Shown one piece after another: positions 32,853-39,884 of a stretch of DNA of 64,000 nt. How positions within the stretch are numbered: the first letter of the stretch is position 1; every line of letters starts with the position of its first letter. The notes below the pieces were generated by a model. It was not told the DNA's origin. It was given only the letters and a program-made list of their open reading frames with translations, and did no database searches. The position numbers were made by a program, and so were the translations under genes. The DNA is taken from the NCBI RefSeq assembly GCF_014217855.1, contig NZ_CP059059.1, forward strand, positions 744,001 through 808,000. Direction: 5' to 3'. The stretch is from Synechococcus sp. HK01-R (GTDB taxonomy: Bacteria; Cyanobacteriota; Cyanobacteriia; PCC-6307; Cyanobiaceae).

Positions 32853-34510
32853 CCCCCATTCTCATCCGCTGCGACGCCTCCCTCTCAATCGGCAGCGGCC
32901 ATGTGATGCGCTGCCGCACCCTGGCGCGGGAGCTGCAGCGCCGCGGGGCGCAAGTGTCCTTTCTCTGCCGGCGCCAGCCCGGTGATCTGATCAGCCTTCT
33001 GGAGCAAGAATTCACCGTGCTGCCCCTGCCAGAGCTGCCGCTTTCGGCTGCCGAAGGATTGCAGGGTCGCGAGCTTTATGCCGCCTGGTTGGGCTGCAGC
33101 CAGGACCAGGACTCCGCCGATTGCCTGCAGTCCCTCGCTCAAGCAGGTATCACCAGCGCCAGTTGGCTGGTGGTGGATCACTATGGGCTGGATTCCCGAG
33201 GGGAGAGCCAGCTGCTGGCGGGCCTCTCCGGTGATGGCGAAGCTGCAGCCCGGTTGCTCGTGATCGACGATCTGGCCGATCGCCCTCACCAGGCTGATCT
33301 GCTGTTGGATCAGAACTTCTTCGGGGCGGAGACCGAGACGCGCTACGTGGGCCTGGTGCCAGAGCATTGCCGTCAGCTTCTGGGGCCTCACTACGCCCTG
33401 TTGGGGCCTGAATACGCCCAGTTGCATCCGCTGGTGCCACCGCGCACGGATCTGCGGCGCGTGCTGGTGTACTTCGGGGGAGTCGATCCGGACAATCTCA
33501 CGGGCCGGGCCTTGGAGGCGCTGCTGGCCCCCGAGCTCGCTCACCTGGTGGTGGACGTGGTGCTGGGCTTGCAGTCGCGCCATCGCCAGGCTGTGGCCGA
33601 GCTGGTGGCCCGTCGACCCCACACCACCCTGCACGCTCCTCTGCCCAGCCTGGCCGGCCTAATCGCGCGTGCTGATCTGGCGATCGGAGCTGGCGGTGCC
33701 ACCACCTGGGAGCGGGCCTGCCTGGGCTTGCCGAGTCTGGTGGTGGCGATTGCTGACAACCAGCTGCCTTTCGCCCAGGCCCTTGATCAGGCCGGCCAAC
33801 TTCAGTTACTTGGCGATGCGGGGAGCGTGTCCGTTGAGCAGATCTCCCAGGCATTGCTTGCGGTTCTGCAGGATCCCTGGCCCCGTGCCTGCGGCGATGG
33901 CCTCACCGATGGTAGGGGTGCCGCACGGCTGGCTACGACGCTACAGGGTCCCCAGCTGCCGATGCAGCTGCGACCTTCTACAGCCGCCGATGAAGACCTG
34001 CTGCTGCGCTGGGCTAACGACCCTGATGTGCGCGTTAACAGCTTCTCGCCTTCGCTGATCGCCCCGGCTGATCATCAGCGCTGGTTCCAGGCTGGTCTTT
34101 CGGATGCCCAGCGCCTCCTGTTGATCGCCAACGACGCCAATGGCTGCCCGCTGGGCCAGATCCGCTTTGATCGCCAGCCTCCGGGCAGTGGCAGTGGACC
34201 AGTTGAGGCGCAGATCGATCTGTCGTTGGATCGCTGCGCTCGAGGTCATGGGCTGGCCACTGAGCTAGTGCGTCTGGGCCTGCAGGCCATGGAGAGGCAC
34301 TGGGGCCCGGCCACGGAAGCTGTGGCTGAGGTGCTCGACGGCAACACCGCCAGCCAGGCGACCTTCGCCCGCGCCGGATTTGTGATCGACTCCATCCCGG
34401 CAGACCTCCCCCCCTCGTCTCGGCCTGCGACGCGGTGGCGATGGCGCCCAGCCGCATCACCTTGCTCAGTGATGCCTCCAGCTGGCTCAACGCTTACCTC
34501 CCCCGGCTGA
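32849..34510 (+). CDS. pseG: PseG hydrolase fused to a PseH-like acetyltransferase domain
   Basis: PseG releases UDP from the 2,4-diacetamido-trideoxy sugar of the pseudaminic acid pathway. Residues 1-360 match PseG: RCDASLSIGSGHVMRC carries the catalytic His18, and GAGGATTWERACLGLPS is the UDP-binding loop of the C-terminal subdomain. Residues about 374-530 are a GNAT fold (LRPSTAADEDLLLRWANDPDVR start; GHGLATELVRLGL acetyl-CoA loop). PseH, the N-acetyltransferase acting just before PseG, is of this type, so the fusion would combine two consecutive steps. The last 25 residues look spurious where the next gene overlaps. Confidence 0.88.
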   Translation: MTPILIRCDASLSIGSGHVMRCRTLARELQRRGAQVSFLCRRQPGDLISLLEQEFTVLPLPELPLSAAEGLQGRELYAAWLGCSQDQDSADCLQSLAQAGITSASWLVVDHYGLDSRGESQLLAGLSGDGEAAARLLVIDDLADRPHQADLLLDQNFFGAETETRYVGLVPEHCRQLLGPHYALLGPEYAQLHPLVPPRTDLRRVLVYFGGVDPDNLTGRALEALLAPELAHLVVDVVLGLQSRHRQAVAELVARRPHTTLHAPLPSLAGLIARADLAIGAGGATTWERACLGLPSLVVAIADNQLPFAQALDQAGQLQLLGDAGSVSVEQISQALLAVLQDPWPRACGDGLTDGRGAARLATTLQGPQLPMQLRPSTAADEDLLLRWANDPDVRVNSFSPSLIAPADHQRWFQAGLSDAQRLLLIANDANGCPLGQIRFDRQPPGSGSGPVEAQIDLSLDRCARGHGLATELVRLGLQAMERHWGPATEAVAEVLDGNTASQATFARAGFVIDSIPADLPPSSRPATRWRWRPAASPCSVMPPAGSTLTSPG

Positions 34511-35126
34511 TTGAGGCTCTCTGGGCGCGAGGTCACTCTCTGCGCTGGGGCCATCATCCAGCCCACCTGGCGGCAGGAGATGTGTGCTTTCTGCTGAGTT
34601 GCGGCCGCCTGCTCAGCCCCGAGCAGTTGCGTTGCACCGCCACAACCTGGTGGTGCACGAGAGTGCCCTGCCTCATGGGCAGGGCTGGAGCCCGATGACC
34701 TGGCAGATCCTGGAAGGTGCCAGCACGATCCCGGTGACCTTGTTTGAAGCCACTGCAGCACTGGACGCCGGGCCGATTTGCCTTCAGCGCACAATTGATC
34801 TGCAGGGAACGGAGCTGGTGGACGAGTGGCGAGCCCTGCAGGCGGAAGCGACCATCGCCCTCTGCCTGGAGTGGCTGGATCGCTGCGCCGAAGTGCTCGA
34901 TGAAGCTCGCCCCCAGCAGGGTGAGGCCAGCCACTACCGCCGCCGCCGCCCGGCCGATTCCGAGCTGGATCCCCAGCGTTCCCTGGCTGAGCAGCTGAAC
35001 GTGCTGCGGGTGGTGGACAACCAGCGCTACCCGGCTTTCATGGAGCTGCGGGGCCGGCGCTATGAGCTACTGATCCAAGCACCGCCTCTAGGATCTCCTC
35101 AGCCCCCTGGCCCTTCGTCGCCATGA
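34441..35126 (+). pseudogene. Formyltransferase-like gene with a frameshift
   Basis: The gene resembles 10-formyl-THF-dependent sugar formyltransferases. The first part (34441 to about 34629, MAPSRITLLSD to LSPEQLR) and the second part (from 34632, LHRHNLVVHESALPHGQGW on) are in different frames. The second part has VTLFEATAALDAGPI and YRRRRPADSELDP, normal for the family. One base appears to be lost (or two gained) at 34630-34631. Joined, the product would be about 228 residues and complete. Either the gene is broken or the base call is wrong. It overlaps pseG by 70 bases and the next gene by 4. Confidence 0.8.
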
Positions 35127-35449
35127 CGGCCTTCACCGACGAGCGCGATCTCGACCACCCCGTGTCTGCAGAGGTGGAGCAGACCATCCGCGATGTCTTG
35201 AAGGAGCACCTGAGCAGCCAGGGGCTTGCAGGCGTGCTGGTGAATCCGGGCCTCGATCACGACGGCGACCCGGTGCTCTTTGTGCACGTCAAGTTCCGTC
35301 TTGTCGAGCCCGGTATCAACCCACGCCAGCTCAGTGACAGTGCCATCTCCCTAAGGAGGGCGCTCTGGGCGATTGGCGAACGCCGTTATCCCCATCTTCG
35401 TTACGATTTCCACGACGATCAGCGCATCCTGGGCACGGAGAATTGGTGA
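35123..35449 (+). CDS. Hypothetical protein, 108 residues
   Basis: An acidic protein of unknown function with a central VNPGLDHDGDPVLFVHVKF strand-rich part and a C-terminal basic helix (ISLRRALWAIGERRYPHLRYDF). Its ATG overlaps the formyltransferase stop. The following HEPN-like gene starts directly at its stop codon, so the two are surely co-expressed and may form a two-component unit. Which partner would be toxic is not known. Confidence 0.55.
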   Translation: MTAFTDERDLDHPVSAEVEQTIRDVLKEHLSSQGLAGVLVNPGLDHDGDPVLFVHVKFRLVEPGINPRQLSDSAISLRRALWAIGERRYPHLRYDFHDDQRILGTENW

Positions 35450-35845
35450 GTGGCTCTCTCCAGTGATCTGATCGCAACGGCACGGCAGTTGGCCCATGTG
35501 CATCAACGCCGGCCTCGCCAGGCCGATCTACGGCGATCGATCAGTACGGCGTATGACGCCGTGTTCCACGGATTGGCTGAAGTAACCGCAATCCGCTTGG
35601 TTGGCACAAGTGGTGCTGCCCAGAAAACACCCGCATGGTCACGCGTGTACCGGGCGCTGAACCATCAGACAATCAAGAAAGCTTGCGGCCTCAAGGAAGC
35701 GCAAAATTATTCCCAAGATCTTGCTGTTTTTATCGACCTCTTTCCCAGTCTTCAGGAGCGACGTCACCAAGACGTTCAAACAGTTCCACGCGATGAACAG
35801 CTCGACTTCATTGCCCTTGGCATGTCACGCCGGAGCTTGGGCTGA
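35450..35845 (+). CDS. HEPN-like protein, 131 residues
   Basis: A helical protein with LRRSISTAYDAVFHGLAEV (about residues 27-45), a pattern seen in HEPN-fold proteins, which are often RNA-binding or RNA-cleaving and occur in toxin-antitoxin pairs. The classical R-x4-6-H spacing is not met (Arg and His are 11 residues apart), so nuclease activity is doubtful. GTG start right after the preceding stop. It overlaps the downstream GNAT gene by one base. Confidence 0.5.
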   Translation: MALSSDLIATARQLAHVHQRRPRQADLRRSISTAYDAVFHGLAEVTAIRLVGTSGAAQKTPAWSRVYRALNHQTIKKACGLKEAQNYSQDLAVFIDLFPSLQERRHQDVQTVPRDEQLDFIALGMSRRSLG

Positions 35846-36288
35846 TGGCCTTCACGCTCCGCGAACATCTCCTGGAAGCAGCCCCGTGGCAGCAGCTGCA
35901 GTTGCTTCTCGATGCCTGTTTCCCTAGGCCACCCCGCGATGTGTTCGAGCGGGTGGTAGCCGCCAGTCACCGCCGCCAACGCCTCTGGCTTGCCCAATCC
36001 CCAAGCGGCGAGCTGCTGGGCATGGTGATGCTCAGCCCCCACAGCAAAGGTGGCCACCTCGACAATCTGGCCGTGGCACCCGCAGCCCGTGGTCAGGGGG
36101 TTGGGCAGGCCCTCGTGCAACGCCTGCTGGTCGATACCGCTGGCAGCACTCCTGCCATGGTGAGTCTCACCACCCGCATTCCTGAGTTCTTTGAGCCACT
36201 GGGCTTCCAGCCCTGCGGAAACTTGAATGATGGCTCCACAGCCATGCTGGTGCTCTTGCCACAGCCCAATGCACACCCTGCGCTTTGA
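35845..36288 (+). CDS. GNAT-family acetyltransferase
   Basis: A 147-residue acetyltransferase with HLDNLAVAPAARGQGVGQALVQRL: the strand and acetyl-CoA loop RGQGVG (82-87) are complete. The C-terminal FFEPLGFQPCG segment fits the family. It lies 16 bases before pseI. It could modify a sugar of this pathway, but it may equally be a cargo gene that came with the HEPN-like pair. Substrate unknown. Confidence 0.78.
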   Translation: MAFTLREHLLEAAPWQQLQLLLDACFPRPPRDVFERVVAASHRRQRLWLAQSPSGELLGMVMLSPHSKGGHLDNLAVAPAARGQGVGQALVQRLLVDTAGSTPAMVSLTTRIPEFFEPLGFQPCGNLNDGSTAMLVLLPQPNAHPAL

Positions 36289-36304
36289 TCAGCCCAACCG
36301 CGCC

Positions 36305-37354
36305 ATGACCATTCACATCGCCGGCCGACCGATCGGGCCGGAGCATCCACCCTTTGTGATCGCCGAAATGAGCGGCAACCACAACCAGAGCCTGGAGCGG
36401 GCCCTGGCGATCGTGGAGGCCGCTGCCTGGGCAGGAGCCCATGCGATCAAGCTCCAGACCTATACCGCCGACACAATCACCCTCGATGTGCGTGGTGGGG
36501 ATTTCGAAATCAACGATGCCGACTCTCTCTGGGCCGGTCAGAACCTGCATGATCTCTACAAGCAGGCTCACACTCCCTGGGAGTGGCACGCCCCGATCAT
36601 GGCGCGAGCCCGTGAGCTCGGCTTGATCTGCTTCAGCTCGCCCTTTGATGAAACGGCCGTCGACTTCCTGCTCGAGCTCGATGTGCCGGCCTTCAAGATC
36701 GCCAGCTTTGAGAACAACCACCTGCCCCTGATCGAAAAGGCGGCAGCCACTGGCAAGCCTCTGATTATCTCCACCGGGATGGCCACGCTGGGAGAGCTTG
36801 AACAAGCTGTCGCGGCAGCGCGTGGGGCCGGTTGCCAGGATTTGGTGCTGCTCAAGTGCACCAGCACCTACCCCGCCACCCCGGCCAACACCAACATCCG
36901 CACCATTCCGCATCTAAGGGAGCTGTTTGGTTGTGAGGTGGGGCTGTCTGATCACACGATGGGCGTGGGTGTGGCCGTGGCATCGGTGGCGCTTGGCGCC
37001 ACCGTGATCGAAAAGCATTTCACCCTCTCGCGAGCGGAAGGGGGAGTCGACAGCGCCTTCTCACTGGAACCTCAGGAGCTGGCTGCATTGGTCCAGGAAA
37101 CAGAGCGCGCCTGGCAGGCTCTTGGCGGTGTGCGCTACGGCCCCACTGAGGCAGAGAAAAAAAGTCTGGTGTTCCGCCGGTCGATCTACGTGGCGGCGGA
37201 TATGGCCGCTGGGGATCTGTTCACAGAAGACAATCTCCGCATAGTTCGTCCTGGGAATGGCGCACCTCCGTCCCTGTACCGCCATGTGCTGGGAAGGCCG
37301 GCACGCCAGGCCTACCAAAAGGGCACGCCCCTCACTTTTGATCAGTTGCTCTGA
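36305..37354 (+). CDS. pseI: Pseudaminic acid synthase
   Basis: PseI condenses 2,4-diacetamido-2,4,6-trideoxy-L-altrose with phosphoenolpyruvate to give pseudaminic acid. The 349-residue protein starts MTIHIAGRPIG and has FVIAEMSGNHN, AGAHAIKLQTYTADTIT, SFENNHLPLIEKAA and VIEKHFTL. The EMSGNHN and FENNHLPLI variants favour PseI over NeuB and LegI. A SAF (antifreeze-like) domain fills the last about 65 residues. A longer upstream frame overlaps the GNAT gene and is not supported. It overlaps the converging GT4 gene by 13 bases. Confidence 0.93.
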   Translation: MTIHIAGRPIGPEHPPFVIAEMSGNHNQSLERALAIVEAAAWAGAHAIKLQTYTADTITLDVRGGDFEINDADSLWAGQNLHDLYKQAHTPWEWHAPIMARARELGLICFSSPFDETAVDFLLELDVPAFKIASFENNHLPLIEKAAATGKPLIISTGMATLGELEQAVAAARGAGCQDLVLLKCTSTYPATPANTNIRTIPHLRELFGCEVGLSDHTMGVGVAVASVALGATVIEKHFTLSRAEGGVDSAFSLEPQELAALVQETERAWQALGGVRYGPTEAEKKSLVFRRSIYVAADMAAGDLFTEDNLRIVRPGNGAPPSLYRHVLGRPARQAYQKGTPLTFDQLL

Positions 37355-38571
37355 GTGAGCGCTGCATTCACTAACTGTTGCCAAGAGTGCAGGCTGGCAT
37401 CGAGCCTGTGTTCTGCTGCCATGGTGCATCTTGGCCGAGGCGGACCTTCCAGCGCCTCGATCACTCGGGCGGTGAGAGTTGTTTGGTCGTCGAGATCGAC
37501 CCACAGCACATGCTCAGGATCCTGCACCACGCCTTGAGTGGCTTCGGTTTGGTTGACGCAAAGGCGGGCGCCGCTGGCCGCAGCTTCAAACAAGCTCCAA
37601 CTCGTTACATACGGGCGAGTGAAATAGCAATGGAGGTTGCTGCGCTGCAGCAGTGATCGATACTGCACGTATGGCATGAGGCCGGTGAAGTGCAATCGCT
37701 CACGACCTGAAAATTCACCGAGCTCATCCAGCAGCCGATCTTTCCAGCTTCCTCCGTGGCTCGGGGCGTCATAGCTGTAGGCCCGGCGATCTCGCCCAGC
37801 GATCACCACATGCAGCTTGGGGATGGCCTGGAGTGCAGCAGCAGCGGTGCGGAGAAATTCCGGAAAGCCTCGTAACGGTTCCATGCCCCGCGTTGCATAG
37901 CTCAGTAGTGGTGTGTCTGGATCCAGTGTGAGGGGTGATGGCAGCTCTTCCCCCTCCAGGCGAATAGAGCGATGATCGATGTCGGGATCAGGATGAAAGA
38001 ATCCGGCGTCAATGCCATCAAACACCACGCGTAGTTTCTGTTGGGTGCATGCTGGAAATTGCTGCTTTTGCCACTGTGTGGGCACCACGCCAATGTCGCA
38101 GCTGTTGAGTTCATCCAGGATCGGGAGATTGCGCATGCGCGTTTGCAGTTGTTCGTTCAATCCGAACTCTGCAAGTAACCAGCGGGTGGTTTGTGGCTGG
38201 AAATACCACTCGAACAGGCCAATGTGAATGGCTTGTGGGAGCAGGTCTTTCACAAACAAACCCAGCCCCATGCCGCCATGGCTGATCACCAGCCTCGGGT
38301 TCAATCCCTCCTCCATCAGGGCATTGAGGCTTCGCAGCACCGCTTGGCCTTTGAGCACGGCTTCTTCTGTGGCCACCAGGTAGTGGTGGGTGCCGGCATT
38401 CGGGCTTCGGTGCAGCTGGAACTGCCGAATCGTGACCCCAGGGATCGGTTGTGTGTTGGCATCGTCGCGTGCCGTCAGAAAAATCACCCGGTGTTGCCCG
38501 CTTTGACCCAGCGCTGCGGCGAGGTGGCGGAACTGGGCGGGGTAATTGCCGTGGATGAAAACGATGTCCAA
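37342..38571 (-). CDS. GT4-family glycosyltransferase
   Basis: A 409-residue GT-B glycosyltransferase. It begins at a TTG with LDIVFIHGNYPAQFRHLAAA, the family's first strand. Later segments include VVFDGIDAGFFHPDP, VVIAGRDRRAYSY, LHFTGLMPYVQY and TRPYVTSWSLFEAAASG (donor-site motif). An open frame upstream of 38571 has a low-complexity, implausible sequence, so the TTG start is preferred. It is a divergent paralogue of the next gene: both share the layout (I)xFxHxxFPxQxRH in the first strand and the VTSWSL/VLSWSL donor loop. Confidence 0.85.
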   Translation of the reverse strand: MDIVFIHGNYPAQFRHLAAALGQSGQHRVIFLTARDDANTQPIPGVTIRQFQLHRSPNAGTHHYLVATEEAVLKGQAVLRSLNALMEEGLNPRLVISHGGMGLGLFVKDLLPQAIHIGLFEWYFQPQTTRWLLAEFGLNEQLQTRMRNLPILDELNSCDIGVVPTQWQKQQFPACTQQKLRVVFDGIDAGFFHPDPDIDHRSIRLEGEELPSPLTLDPDTPLLSYATRGMEPLRGFPEFLRTAAAALQAIPKLHVVIAGRDRRAYSYDAPSHGGSWKDRLLDELGEFSGRERLHFTGLMPYVQYRSLLQRSNLHCYFTRPYVTSWSLFEAAASGARLCVNQTEATQGVVQDPEHVLWVDLDDQTTLTARVIEALEGPPRPRCTMAAEHRLDASLHSWQQLVNAALTQSN

Positions 38572-38633
38572 GGCGGTGCTGCCGGTAGGGCTTGATTCTC
38601 CCCTGCCAGGATCTTCTGCAGTGGCGTGAGCGC

Positions 38634-39884
38634 ATGCGGATCCTCTTCGTGCACCAAAGCTTTCCTGGTCAGTACCGGCATGTGATCCGGGCCCTGGCCT
38701 CTCAGGCCAACCATCAGCTGGTGGGTCTGGGTATTGAGGCACTCCAGGAACCCATCCCTGAGGGAGTCCGTTATGGCCGCTATCCCTTGACGCGTGGCAC
38801 TGCACAGGATGTGCATCCCTGGGCTGCGGAAACTGAAACCAAGGTGATTCGTGCCGAGGCCTGCGCCAAGGCGGCCCATCAACTGCACCAGGAGGGGTTC
38901 ATCCCAGACCTGATCTGTGCCCATCCAGGTTGGGGCGAGGCCCTGTTCTTGCGCGATGTCTGGCCCGAGGCTCCCCTGCTCAGCTATCAGGAGTTTTATT
39001 ACAACGCGCGAGGCTTCGATTACGACTTCGATCCCGAGTTGCAAGGGCCACTGGAATGGCAGGCTTGCGCCAATCTGCGCATGAAGAATGCGAATCCACT
39101 GCTCATGCTGGAGTCGAGCAGCTGGAACGTCACCCCCACCGCCTTTCAGCGCAGCAGTTTTCCGGCCCACTTCCATAGCCGTATCAGCGTGATCCATGAC
39201 GGCGTTGATACCCGGCTTGCCGCACCCGACGCAACCTCGGCTCCGCTCCAGCTCGACGACGGCACCGAACTCCGTCGTGGTGATCCCCTCATCACCTTTG
39301 TGAACCGCCGCATTGAGCCCTATCGCGGTTGCCTCACGTTCATTCGTGCGATTCCGCTGATTCAGCGCGCTTGCCCTGAAGCTCGCATCATCGTCGTCGG
39401 TGGTCATGAAGGTGTCTCATACGGCAAGGCACCGCCGACTGGGACCTGGCGTGATCTTGCCCTGGCTCAGATTCGCGGTCAGTACGACGCGTCACGGGTG
39501 CATTTCACGGGCAACCTGCCCTATGGCACTTTCCTCAAGCTCTTGCAGCGCAGTGCCTGTCATGTGTATCTCACCTATCCCTTTGTGTTGAGCTGGAGTC
39601 TGTTGGAGGCGATGAGCATCGGTTTGCCAGTGGTGGGTTCAGCGACGCCCCCAGTGCAGGAGGTGATCCGTGATGGCCACAACGGGCTGTTGGTTGATTT
39701 TTTCTCATCTCAGCAGTTGGCTGAAGCCGTGGCCGAGATGCTCACGAAGCCAGACCATGCCGCGGCGCTCGGCGCGGCGGCACGCCAGACCGTTCTCACC
39801 AACTACAGCCTGGAGCGTTGTGTGCCCAGACATCTTCAATTGATGCAGCTGGTGGCAGACCGTGTGCTTCAGGCGTCGCCCTGA
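38634..39884 (+). CDS. GT4-family glycosyltransferase (paralogue)
   Basis: A 416-residue glycosyltransferase beginning MRILFVHQSFPGQYRHVIRA. It shows LICAHPGWGEALFLRDVWP, SVIHDGVDT, RRIEPYRGCLTFIRAIP, IIVVGGHEGVSYG and TYPFVLSWSLLEAMSIGLP with the EX7E donor pattern. The arrangement with the preceding gene is head-to-head across 62 bases, a likely shared promoter. It ends 16 bases inside the converging ABC exporter gene. Donor and acceptor sugars are unknown. Confidence 0.9.
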   Translation: MRILFVHQSFPGQYRHVIRALASQANHQLVGLGIEALQEPIPEGVRYGRYPLTRGTAQDVHPWAAETETKVIRAEACAKAAHQLHQEGFIPDLICAHPGWGEALFLRDVWPEAPLLSYQEFYYNARGFDYDFDPELQGPLEWQACANLRMKNANPLLMLESSSWNVTPTAFQRSSFPAHFHSRISVIHDGVDTRLAAPDATSAPLQLDDGTELRRGDPLITFVNRRIEPYRGCLTFIRAIPLIQRACPEARIIVVGGHEGVSYGKAPPTGTWRDLALAQIRGQYDASRVHFTGNLPYGTFLKLLQRSACHVYLTYPFVLSWSLLEAMSIGLPVVGSATPPVQEVIRDGHNGLLVDFFSSQQLAEAVAEMLTKPDHAAALGAAARQTVLTNYSLERCVPRHLQLMQLVADRVLQASP

